Shown: piece by piece, positions 1-5,713 of the stretch
Numbering within the stretch: position 1 is the stretch's first letter
How the letters are laid out: the number at the start of each line of letters is the position of its first letter
Source of the DNA: Pseudomonadota bacterium
GTDB lineage: Bacteria; Desulfobacterota; DSM-4660; Desulfatiglandales; B25-G16
Assembly (NCBI GenBank): GCA_015223015.1
Contig: JADFWK010000266.1
Location: 1 to 7,127, forward strand
DNA length: 7,127 nt
Direction: 5' to 3'
The notes under the pieces: model-generated
The model's database searches: none
Seen by the model: only the letters and a program-made list of their open reading frames with translations
Told to the model about the DNA's origin: nothing
Translations under genes and position numbers: made by a program

Positions 1-1044
1 CCGGAGATACAGTCTGTTGAAAGACAAATCAAAGAGGCTCAGAAACGAGGTCTAAAGGACATCTCCATTCCGTGTTTGGTGCGAAGGATAGACCCTGTTC
101 GAGATTTCTTGGCGTTTCTCTCAATATTGCGGCTATTGATCAGAGAGAAACCAACGATCGTCCATACTCATACATATAAAGCAGGAATCCTGGGCTGCTG
201 GGCAGCCAAGCTGGCCGGCGTACCAGTCATTGTCCATACCCCCCATGGCCACGTTTTTTTTGGTCACTTCAGCCCTTTGGTTACCAGATTCTTTATGATT
301 ATAGAAAAGACTACAGCCTCTATTATTGATCACATGGTTGCCCTTTCTGAAGGGGAGAGAAAGGACTATATTGCATTTTCTGTTTCCAAACCAGACAAGA
401 TGGTGACAATTCACAGCGGGGTGGATGTGACTCGTTTTATGAAGGCACAGGTCAATATCGAAGAGAAGAGGACGTCTCTTGGTCTAAACACCAAAGGATT
501 GGTGGTGGGTACCATTGGCTGGTTGCTTCCGATCAAGGGGCCATTGTACTTGCTCAAGGCCATGGAAGTGATTTGGCAGACTAATCCTGAGATACACCTG
601 GTCTATGTGGGGAAAGGTGATTTAGAAGAGGAGGTAAGATCAGAGGTTTCTCGAACGGGAGTGTCCGAAAAAGTGACGTTCTTAGGATGGCGCGATGACA
701 TTCCTGAGATCATGCAAGTCCTGGATATTTTTGTTCTTCCCTCACTAAACGAAGGGATGGGTAGGGTATTGGTAGAGGCCATGGCTGCCGGAAAGCCTAT
801 TGTTGCCAGCAATGTTGGTGGTATCCCTGATTTGGTAAAGGATGGGCAAAACGGATTTCTCGTTAAACCTGGCGATTCCAAAAGCCTGAGTTTTGCGATC
901 AAAAAACTATTAGATGATAAGAAGATGCGAGAGGAAATGGGGAAAAAGGGCAGGGCAATGGCTGGTAATTACAGTGTTAAAAAGATGGTCAAAAAGATCG
1001 ATGCCCTCTATGCTTCCCTCTTTGAGAGGGTGACGGAAGATTGA
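1..1044 (+). CDS. GT4-family glycosyltransferase, 5'-truncated by window edge
   Basis: Retaining GT-B glycosyltransferase of family GT4, probably transferring a sugar from a nucleotide-sugar donor to a growing surface glycan on the cytoplasmic face of the membrane. The frame is open from base 1 with no stop, giving 347 codons. A TTG at 76 is only an internal codon, because residues encoded before it continue the N-terminal Rossmann domain; the true start lies upstream. The N-terminal half shows the family phrase IVHTHTYKAGILG (codons 53-65), followed by VHTPHGH. The C-terminal half carries the donor-site EX7E signature within LNEGMGRVLVEAMAAGKP, glutamates at codons 251 and 259, then VGGIPDLV. 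The loop usually reading G-R-L-x-x-x-K-G is here GTIGWLLPIKG, a mild departure. WbqC follows after 45 bp, probably in the same operon. Sugar donor and acceptor cannot be read from the sequence. Confidence 0.93.
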   Translation, partial: PEIQSVERQIKEAQKRGLKDISIPCLVRRIDPVRDFLAFLSILRLLIREKPTIVHTHTYKAGILGCWAAKLAGVPVIVHTPHGHVFFGHFSPLVTRFFMIIEKTTASIIDHMVALSEGERKDYIAFSVSKPDKMVTIHSGVDVTRFMKAQVNIEEKRTSLGLNTKGLVVGTIGWLLPIKGPLYLLKAMEVIWQTNPEIHLVYVGKGDLEEEVRSEVSRTGVSEKVTFLGWRDDIPEIMQVLDIFVLPSLNEGMGRVLVEAMAAGKPIVASNVGGIPDLVKDGQNGFLVKPGDSKSLSFAIKKLLDDKKMREEMGKKGRAMAGNYSVKKMVKKIDALYASLFERVTED

Positions 1045-1089
1045 AGGTTTTAGGAAACAGGGGAATAACCCTAACTGCAAGGTTAAAGA

Positions 1090-1773
1090 ATGATTGTTGC
1101 TGTGCATCAACCCCAATACCTACCGTGGTTGGGGTATTTTGACAAAATCGACAAGGCGGATGTCTTTGTGCTGCTTGATACGGTTCAGTTCAAGAAGAAC
1201 GAGTGGCAGAACAGGAACAAGATAAAAACGGCCCAGGGCTGGCAGTGGCTCACTGTTCCCGTCTTGTACAGATATCCGCAGTTGATACATGAGGTGACGA
1301 TAAATGACAACGTGAACTGGCAGCACAAACACAGGCAGGCAATGGTGTCGAATTACAAAAGAGCTCCCTACTATGAGATGTTGGAGGACTTCCTTGAGGG
1401 TATTTTTTCCCACTCCTGGCAGTCTATCTCCCAATTGAACGGAGAGGTGGTAAGAAGGCTTGCCACCATACTAGGAATAGATACCCCAATCTATGTGGCC
1501 TCTGATCTGGGAGAATTTCCTCAGGACCCTGATGAACGGCTTATTGCCATAACAAAGCACTTTGGAGCGGGTACGTATTTTGCAGGAATGGGTGGAAGGG
1601 GGTATATGAATTTGGATATCTATGATAAAAACGAAATTGAGGTCATATTTCAGGATTTCAAACACCCGGTTTACCATCAGCTATTCGGTGATTTTGAGCC
1701 TTTCATGTCGGTGATTGATCTTATCTTTAACCACGGTGACAATAGTTTGACGATATTGAGGGGGGAAACATGA
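1090..1773 (+). CDS. WbqC-like family protein
   Basis: A 227-residue protein of the WbqC-like family, common in O-antigen, capsule and exopolysaccharide loci. The hallmark is the N-terminal HQPQYLPWLGYFDKI (residues 6-20), followed by LLDTVQFKKNEWQNRN; these conserved His, Gln, Tyr and Asn residues dominate the family. The length is close to the full family size, so the gene looks intact. The biochemical role is not firmly known; members sit beside sugar aminotransferases and acyl- or formyl-transfer genes, and a role in decorating amino-sugars is inferred. The ATG start is supported by AAGG at 1079-1082, 7 bases upstream. Its stop overlaps the start of the next gene by 4 bases (ATGA), which implies translational coupling and suggests the two products act on the same substrate. 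Confidence 0.92.
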   Translation: MIVAVHQPQYLPWLGYFDKIDKADVFVLLDTVQFKKNEWQNRNKIKTAQGWQWLTVPVLYRYPQLIHEVTINDNVNWQHKHRQAMVSNYKRAPYYEMLEDFLEGIFSHSWQSISQLNGEVVRRLATILGIDTPIYVASDLGEFPQDPDERLIAITKHFGAGTYFAGMGGRGYMNLDIYDKNEIEVIFQDFKHPVYHQLFGDFEPFMSVIDLIFNHGDNSLTILRGET

Positions 1774-2390
1774 ACATACTTGCTATAGGCGCCCATCCTG
1801 ATGATGTGGAAGTAGGTTGCGCAGGAACCCTCATTAAATACGCCCAAAAAGGACACCATGTTTTTCTCTTGATAACCACAAAGGGGGAGATGGGTGGAGA
1901 GGATAAGATAAGATGTGAAGAACAGATGAAGGCGGCCGATATAATAGGTGCCGAGGATGTTTTTTGGGGAGGCTTCAAGGATACGGAGTTATCCGATAAA
2001 GGAAACGATGTTATTCATATGGTGGAGCGGTATATTAAAGAGATTCAACCTCATTTTATCTTTGTTAATTTTTCTTATGATAGCCATCAGGATCACAGGG
2101 CACTCAACAGATCGGTGCTTTCCGCAGCGCGGTATGTGAAAAACGTGATGTTCTACGAGGTACCAACAACGGATAATTTTACACCAAATGTATTTGTGGA
2201 TATAGGTTCGGTTCTGGATAAGAAGCTGGAAGCACTGAAGGCACATGCCTCCCAGGTAATGAAGACAAACATAGAGGGTCTTTCTATTTTGGATATTGCA
2301 CGGTCTTCTGCCCACTTCAGGGGTGTGCAGGGCAGGGTTCCTCTGGCAGAAGGGTTTGTTACTGAGCGGCTTTTTATTAATATAGATTGA
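1770..2390 (+). CDS. PIG-L/LmbE-family deacetylase
   Basis: Predicted Zn-dependent N-deacetylase of the PIG-L/LmbE family, which removes acetyl groups from N-acetylglucosamine-type substrates such as GlcNAc-PI, N,N'-diacetyl sugars, or mycothiol and bacillithiol precursors. The N-terminus carries the metal-binding and catalytic AHPDD motif (residues 8-12: His9, Asp11, Asp12) with Glu14 after it. The second metal site is SHQDH at residues 105-109. Length is 206 residues, slightly short for the family but with both motifs present. The start is well placed: GAGGGGG at 1758-1765 is 4 bases upstream, and the ATG overlaps the stop of the WbqC gene. In this context the likely substrate is a nucleotide- or lipid-linked amino-sugar, an inference from neighbours. 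A palindromic spacer follows and may separate it from the aminotransferase gene. Confidence 0.93.
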   Translation: MNILAIGAHPDDVEVGCAGTLIKYAQKGHHVFLLITTKGEMGGEDKIRCEEQMKAADIIGAEDVFWGGFKDTELSDKGNDVIHMVERYIKEIQPHFIFVNFSYDSHQDHRALNRSVLSAARYVKNVMFYEVPTTDNFTPNVFVDIGSVLDKKLEALKAHASQVMKTNIEGLSILDIARSSAHFRGVQGRVPLAEGFVTERLFINID

Positions 2391-2397
2391 ATAGAAG

Positions 2398-2566
2398 AGT
2401 GCCTAAAATTTAACCCGCCATAAGTCTGGCGGGTAAAAGTGCCTAGAGTGCCTAAAGTTAGGAATGGTTTGATCCTTGCTTTTGGTCCTCCTGCGGTGGA
2501 TCACTACTCACTTTAGGCATTTGACACTTTAGACACTTTAGTTCACTTTAGACACTTTAGTTCACT
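2398..2566. repeat. Palindromic spacer built from AGTGCCTAAA / ACTTTAG words
   Basis: Non-coding spacer. AGTGCCTAAA stands at 2398-2407, AGTGCCTA at 2438-2445 and AGTGCCTAAAGT at 2447-2458. The opposite orientation, ACTTTAGGCA, is at 2510-2519, forming a 10-bp inverted match with 2449-2458. An inner inverted pair TGATCC (2470-2475) / GGATCA (2498-2503) lies between. The right arm ends in two exact tandem copies of a 19-bp unit (2525-2543 and 2544-2562), each containing CACTTTAG twice. The whole looks like a repeat family element rather than a single operator; nature and mobility are unknown. Confidence 0.8.
2413..2434. repeat. Perfect 8-bp stem hairpin, ACCCGCCA / TGGCGGGT
   Basis: ACCCGCCA (2413-2420) pairs with TGGCGGGT (2427-2434) around a 6-base loop TAAGTC; three further A-T pairs form past one mismatch. 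The + strand continues with AAAAGT rather than a T run, so it is a poor intrinsic terminator for the upstream gene. It is more likely a REP-like palindrome inside the larger spacer element. Confidence 0.75.
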
Positions 2567-2581
2567 CAACTCAGGTAAAAG

Positions 2582-3616
2582 GTGATTCCTCACTCAAAGA
2601 TAGCTTTAGACGAAGAAGATATCGCTGCCGTAATAAAGGTATTGCGCTCGGGGCAGTTGGCACAGGGCAGGGTTGTCTCATCACTAGAAGAGAAAAGCGC
2701 ATCCCTTATTGGGGTTAAACACGCCGCTGCCGTGAGTTCGGGCTCCGCTGCCCTCCATCTCTCACTCATTGCCCTTGGAATAGACGAGAAATCTGAGGTC
2801 ATACTGCCGAGCTACGTGTGTACGGCCCTGGTAAACGCTATCAATTATCTTAGGGCAACTCCCGTGCTCGTTGATATTGATCCGCATACCTTTAATAGTA
2901 CCGGCGAGAGCATAAAAGGGGCTATTACAGATAACACCAAGGCCGTAATCGTTCCCCATATGTTCGGCTTGCCAGCGGATATTGAGTCAATCGTCCCCCT
3001 AGGAATTCCCGTTATAGAGGATTGTGCGCATTCTATCGGTGCTACTGTTAATGGGAGAAAAGCGGGCTCTTTTGGTCTTGTATCGATCCTCTCCTTCTAT
3101 GCCACCAAGATGCTCGGGGCTGGTGAGGGCGGTATGGTTCTCTCAAACGACCGTGGCCTGATTGAAACCATCAAAGATTTACGGGACTACGATGAGAAGG
3201 AGGATTATCGAGTCAGGTTCAACTATAAGCTAACCGATATTCAGGCAGCACTTGCAGCGACCCGGCTCAGTAAACTTCCCGAATTCATCGATAAACGAAA
3301 AAAGATCGCCGCCATCTATAACCGTGGGCTGGAGCGGGTAGGGGTTGGGCTACCCGAGGAACCGGAGGGAAGAGAACATATCTATTACCGGTACGTCATA
3401 CTCGTTGAGAATTCGGCACAATTTATGCACGAAATGCTAAAGAAGGGCATTGAATGCAGGAGGCCAGTGTTTAAGCCGTTGCATCGGTATCTATCACAAT
3501 CTGGCTATCCACTGACCGATGAGGTGTGGGAAAGGGCGGTTAGCATCCCCATATATCCTTCACTTACCGTAGAAGAGGCGCATCGAATTGTTGATGCCAT
3601 AAAGATGATAATTTAA
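2582..3616 (+). CDS. DegT/DnrJ/EryC1/StrS-family sugar aminotransferase
   Basis: PLP-dependent fold-type I aminotransferase of the DegT/DnrJ/EryC1/StrS family, which converts a keto-sugar nucleotide to an amino-sugar nucleotide in the cytoplasm. Family landmarks appear in order: MIPHSKIALDEEDI at the N-terminus, the cofactor phosphate-binding SSGSAALHLSL (residues 52-62), EDCAHSIGA with Asp147 facing the pyridine nitrogen, and SFYATK with Lys176 as the Schiff-base lysine. The C-terminal half has RFNYKLTDIQAALAATRL, typical of this family's dimer interface. Length is 344 residues, slightly short of the usual 360-400 but with both ends recognisable. The GTG start has AGG at 2573-2575, 6 bases upstream. 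It probably acts with the neighbouring deacetylase and glycosyltransferase in making a surface glycan. The exact sugar substrate cannot be assigned. Confidence 0.94.
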   Translation: MIPHSKIALDEEDIAAVIKVLRSGQLAQGRVVSSLEEKSASLIGVKHAAAVSSGSAALHLSLIALGIDEKSEVILPSYVCTALVNAINYLRATPVLVDIDPHTFNSTGESIKGAITDNTKAVIVPHMFGLPADIESIVPLGIPVIEDCAHSIGATVNGRKAGSFGLVSILSFYATKMLGAGEGGMVLSNDRGLIETIKDLRDYDEKEDYRVRFNYKLTDIQAALAATRLSKLPEFIDKRKKIAAIYNRGLERVGVGLPEEPEGREHIYYRYVILVENSAQFMHEMLKKGIECRRPVFKPLHRYLSQSGYPLTDEVWERAVSIPIYPSLTVEEAHRIVDAIKMII

Positions 3617-3628
3617 GCAAGGAGTAAC

Positions 3629-3718
3629 CGTTCACCGGTTCAAGGTTCAGGGGTTTAGGGAGCACCGCAAACCCGCCTGCCATCCGTCGGGCAGGGGTGA
3701 ACTCTGAACCTGTGAACG
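3629..3718. repeat. Inverted-repeat spacer built from GGTTCA / TGAACC words
   Basis: The left arm is CGTTCAC (3629-3635) plus AGGTTCAG (3643-3650). The right arm CTGAACCTGTGAACG (3704-3718) is its exact complement, once a 7-base insert CGGTTCA (3636-3642) is removed from the left arm; that insert is a partial duplication of the GGTTCA word. Between the arms lies CCTGCC (3676-3681) / GGCAGG (3690-3695), a 6-bp stem with an 8-base loop. The element fills the gap between the aminotransferase and phosphotransferase genes and overlaps the longest possible reading frame of the latter. Confidence 0.8.
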
Positions 3719-3725
3719 CCTACAG

Positions 3726-3731
3726 AAAGGA
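3726..3731 (+). promoter_or_regulatory. Ribosome binding site deciding the phosphotransferase start
   Basis: AAAGGA is 7 bases before the GTG at 3739. The earlier in-frame GTG codons at 3697 and 3712 lie inside the inverted-repeat element; the first directly abuts a G run with no spacer and the second has no Shine-Dalgarno. This site therefore favours the start at 3739. Confidence 0.6.
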
Positions 3732-3738
3732 CAGTAGA

Positions 3739-4905
3739 GTGGTCAGCCATAAGCAACCATCATCTTTGAGGATTCTGTATCCGGTAGCGGTCATTATTTT
3801 TGTTCTGCTCATGATTCCCTTTTTTCGGTCTCTCCTTATTGATAAGGGGGTAAGGTGGCTCTATATATTTCTATTATCGCTCTCCCTGTCATATCTGTTA
3901 ACCCCCGTGATGAGATTGATCGCCCTGAGGTTCAATATCCTTGATCACCCTCATGGACACAAGATCCATGAGAATGCTACTCCTCTGCTTGGGGGGGCAG
4001 CAATTGTCATTGCTTTCACCGTCTCCTTTATAGCTAATATGATTGTTGAACGGGGTATAGCAATATTGCTCTGCGGTGGGGTATTAGTAGCCTTTTTAGG
4101 TTTTTTGGATGACTGGAAAGGTGTGCCGGCAAGTCTGAAACTGCTGGTACAGGTTTTTGTTGTACTGGGCTTAGTCTACCATGGCATCATGTTAGACCTG
4201 TTTCCCGTTAGGACAACGTGGGGATTCTGGCTAAATCTTATCTTTACCATTATCTGGATTGTGGGCATTACGAACGCCATGAATTTTTTTGACGGAATGG
4301 ACGGATTGGCCACCGGTCTGAGTGCTATAATGGCTACTTTCATCGGCATCGTCGCCTTCCAGACCAACCAACCATTCATGGGATGGATGGCTATCGCTAT
4401 CCTTGGGAGCTGTCTGGGTTTTTTCCCTTTCAATTTCAGAATAAGAAATCCGGCACTCATATTCCTGGGTGATGCAGGAAGTACCTTCCTGGGTTTTATG
4501 TTAGCTGGTTTGGCAATACAGGGATACTGGAGTGATAGTAGCAGGGTTGTATCCTTTGCCAACCCGGTACTGATCTTTTGGGTCCTGATATTTGATATGA
4601 TCTATATAACGGTTGAAAGGGTTCTGAGCGGTAAGGTAAGGACAGTGAAAGAATGGATAGATTACGTGGGCACCGACCATCTTCATCACCGGCTCCGCGC
4701 TTTGCTCGGAAATAAATGGAAACCAGTAGTAACGATATTCCTTTTTTCCACGATTTTAGGGCTCAGCAGCATTGCGCTAAGAAATGCACGTATGATCGAT
4801 GCCGTGCTTCTGGTTGTTCAGGCATCTCTTATCTCGATCGTGTTCTCCGTCCTCGAGTATGTAGGTCGAAGAAATAAACATTCCCTGGAAAAAAACTCCT
4901 CTTAA
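3739..4905 (+). CDS. WecA/TagO/MraY-type polyprenyl-phosphate sugar-1-phosphate transferase
   Basis: Integral membrane enzyme of the MraY/WecA/TagO superfamily. It moves a GlcNAc-1-phosphate-type group from a UDP-sugar to polyprenyl phosphate, the first step of lipid-linked glycan assembly. Length is 388 residues from the chosen GTG, with about ten hydrophobic segments, the first near residues 12-29. Motifs are HKIHENATPLLGG, the Asp pair in FLDDWKG (Asp124, Asp125), NAMNFFDGMDGLA (Asn179, Asp185, Asp188), FLGDAGSTFLG, and the cytoplasmic DHLHHRL (His314, His316, His317). The HLHH form is like WecA and TagO rather than cell-wall MraY, so a role in surface polysaccharide is favoured. The frame extends upstream to a GTG at 3697 (402 residues), but that start sits in a repeat without a proper ribosome site. 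No clear terminator follows. Confidence 0.93.
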   Translation: MVSHKQPSSLRILYPVAVIIFVLLMIPFFRSLLIDKGVRWLYIFLLSLSLSYLLTPVMRLIALRFNILDHPHGHKIHENATPLLGGAAIVIAFTVSFIANMIVERGIAILLCGGVLVAFLGFLDDWKGVPASLKLLVQVFVVLGLVYHGIMLDLFPVRTTWGFWLNLIFTIIWIVGITNAMNFFDGMDGLATGLSAIMATFIGIVAFQTNQPFMGWMAIAILGSCLGFFPFNFRIRNPALIFLGDAGSTFLGFMLAGLAIQGYWSDSSRVVSFANPVLIFWVLIFDMIYITVERVLSGKVRTVKEWIDYVGTDHLHHRLRALLGNKWKPVVTIFLFSTILGLSSIALRNARMIDAVLLVVQASLISIVFSVLEYVGRRNKHSLEKNSS

Positions 4906-5110
4906 GTCCTTCATTTTGCTTCCCTGAAAAAAGATAGTGTCAGAGTTTTAAGATTCAATTTTTTCTCATCTGGTTTCTAAAACATTTTGTTCTGCTTTTC
5001 CTTTACACCGAGGCACATGAGAACACTCTTGTCAGATTGTGGTTTCACAAGCTCTCTCCATTTAAACTGTCAAACCTATCGAAGTTATCGGTGGTAGTAA
5101 CAGGAAGGCA

Positions 5111-5129
5111 TTGTGTGCTTGACACACAA
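5111..5129. promoter_or_regulatory. Operator-like dyad TTGTGTG-N5-CACACAA over the -35 box
   Basis: A perfect 7+7 bp inverted repeat with a 5-base centre (CTTGA), 5111-5117 and 5123-5129. It covers the whole -35 hexamer (5119-5124) of the adjacent promoter, the position expected of a dimeric repressor site. No regulator gene is visible in the window, so the binding protein is unknown and the operator role is inferred. Confidence 0.5.
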
Positions 5130-5147
5130 CGATAGTTTCCTTATACT
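5119..5147 (+). promoter_or_regulatory. Near-consensus sigma-70 promoter
   Basis: TTGACA (5119-5124) matches the -35 consensus exactly; TATACT (5142-5147) matches the -10 consensus at five of six positions; the spacer is the optimal 17 bases. Transcription would start near the A at 5155. The first gene downstream on this strand is the PqqD-like gene at 5721, so the promoter probably serves the peptide-modification operon through a leader of about 565 bases. A separate small RNA is also possible, though no intrinsic terminator is visible. Confidence 0.65.
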
Positions 5148-5156
5148 TTTTGCCAT
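5145..5156. repeat. 12-bp direct repeat ACTTTTTGCCAT, copy 1
   Basis: The 12 bases recur exactly at 5565-5576, 420 bp downstream. This copy overlaps the -10 box and the predicted transcription start. An exact 12-mer in a few hundred bases is unlikely by chance, although the T run lowers its information content. Confidence 0.55.
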
Positions 5157-5373
5157 AAAAAGCGAGTTCTTAGTGCGCCAATTCAATCTGCTTTGATTAT
5201 CTGGATGATTATTGTTTCCGTTTCATTGACGCCTCAATATGTTGGGCTGCAACTGAAGCCGATATACGCTTCGCCATTTTCGATTTATACGCGCTGAAAA
5301 AGCAACTTCTTATCAAATCAAAGTACACAATTCATTATTTTTGCTTATTCAGCTCTCAAAAAGCGACCTCTTA
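5157..5373 (+). repeat. Three dispersed copies of AAAAAGCRASYTCTTA
   Basis: Copies lie at 5157-5172, 5297-5312 and 5358-5373. The last two extend to 21 bp with 19 identities (to 5317 and 5378, both ending ATCAAA), and their left flanks are similar apart from a small indel. Spacing is 140 and 61 bp. The first copy begins right after the predicted transcription start. They could be binding sites or remnants of an old tandem duplication; three copies with unequal spacing do not make a CRISPR. Confidence 0.6.
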
Positions 5374-5450
5374 TCAAAAGACCGGCGGAGGCACGATGCT
5401 TGCTTGTATTTAGTTGAATTGGTTAGTGCTCATGCAGAAACGTTACGAGG

Positions 5451-5473
5451 CCCTCGCCCACCGGGGGTGAGGG
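5451..5473 (+). repeat. GC-rich hairpin CCCTCGCCC / GGGTGAGGG
   Basis: CCCTCGCCC (5451-5459) pairs with GGGTGAGGG (5465-5473) over nine positions including one G-T wobble, with loop ACCGG. It is followed by TGAAAG rather than a T run, so it is not a standard intrinsic terminator. It may be an intergenic palindrome of the CCCTCACCC type. Confidence 0.65.
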
Positions 5474-5559
5474 TGAAAGAATAGGCATATATTCAACCAC
5501 TTAATTACCCCCTTCCGCTATGGGAGAGGAAACGGGTTTTGGGGTGGACAATAGGTCAA

Positions 5560-5673
5560 GTGACACTTTTTGCCATTACTTTACTGAAGACACGAAGAGT
5601 CAAAAAAGGGGTCTTAAAGTACTGGCCCCCGGCACTCAGGGTAAGATATGCCGACGAACCTCCCGTCGGGTAG
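5560..5673 (+). CDS. Doubtful small ORF (37 aa) in the leader, possible peptide precursor
   Basis: No family is recognised. The frame is open from 5485 to the TAG at 5671-5673. Possible starts are TTG at 5539 (44 residues, with GAGAGGA at 5524-5530 about 8 bases upstream) and GTG at 5560 (37 residues). The N-terminal half is basic and hydrophobic; the C-terminal half reads VLKYWPPALRVRYADEPPVG, rich in aromatic, proline and charged residues. Its place just before a PqqD-like and radical SAM pair is where a modified-peptide precursor could lie. Against it: weak starts, no Gly-rich or Cys-rich core, overlap with a potential RNA fold, and an overlapping ATG frame at 5520-5702 (60 residues, no Shine-Dalgarno) that is equally open. 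It may be chance. Confidence 0.2.
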   Translation: MTLFAITLLKTRRVKKGVLKYWPPALRVRYADEPPVG

Positions 5674-5685
5674 ATGGGGGCCTGG
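5621..5685 (+). ncRNA. Potential structured leader RNA upstream of the PqqD-like gene
   Basis: An outer stem GGCCCCC (5624-5630) / GGGGGCC (5676-5682) encloses two smaller helices: GGCA (5631-5634) / TGCC (5649-5652) and CCGACG (5651-5656) / CGTCGG (5664-5669). The inner two share bases 5651-5652, so their full forms exclude each other. The second loop, AACCTCC (5657-5663), contains CCTCC, complementary to GGAGG (5709-5713) in the ribosome binding site of the next gene. The direct repeat GGTCTTAA flanks the fold at 5610-5617 and 5695-5702. The sequence does not match riboswitch classes I know, including cobalamin, SAM, TPP, cyclic di-GMP-I and glycine. A cis-regulatory role is inferred from pairing and position only. 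Confidence 0.35.
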
Positions 5686-5707
5686 ACTCGGAAAGGTCTT
5701 AACCAAA

Positions 5708-5713
5708 AGGAGG
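5708..5713 (+). promoter_or_regulatory. Consensus Shine-Dalgarno AGGAGG for the PqqD-like gene
   Basis: A full consensus ribosome site with a 7-base spacer fixes the GTG at 5721 as start, consistent with the conserved family sequence beginning soon after. It is the strongest ribosome site in the window, and five of its bases can pair with the loop at 5659-5663. Confidence 0.8.

Noticed and set aside
76..1044. Complete glycosyltransferase gene starting at TTG 76
   Set aside because: The frame is open to base 1 and the upstream codons continue the N-terminal domain, so the gene is cut by the window edge.
2413..2434. Intrinsic terminator after the deacetylase gene
   Set aside because: The stem is good but AAAAGT follows instead of a T run on the + strand.
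2521..2552. TTGACA at 2521-2526 as a promoter for the aminotransferase gene
   Set aside because: No acceptable -10 hexamer stands 16-18 bases downstream, and the sequence is part of the repeated CACTTTAG words.
4176..4562. Minus-strand 128-codon frame
   Set aside because: It lies wholly within the phosphotransferase gene, whose + strand motifs are unmistakable; this is a shadow frame.
5157..5378. Short CRISPR array
   Set aside because: Only three imperfect copies with start-to-start distances of 140 and 61 bp, and no cas genes.
5561..5574. Sigma-54 promoter from TGACAC and TTGCC
   Set aside because: The gap between the two halves is 3 bases instead of the strict spacing required, and the GG of the -24 element is missing.
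5560..5585. Second sigma-70 promoter GTGACA with TTTACT
   Set aside because: The spacer is only 14 bases and the -10 match is four of six.
5621..5702. Cyclic di-GMP, cobalamin, SAM or TPP riboswitch
   Set aside because: The conserved core sequences of those classes are absent; only generic stem pairing is visible.
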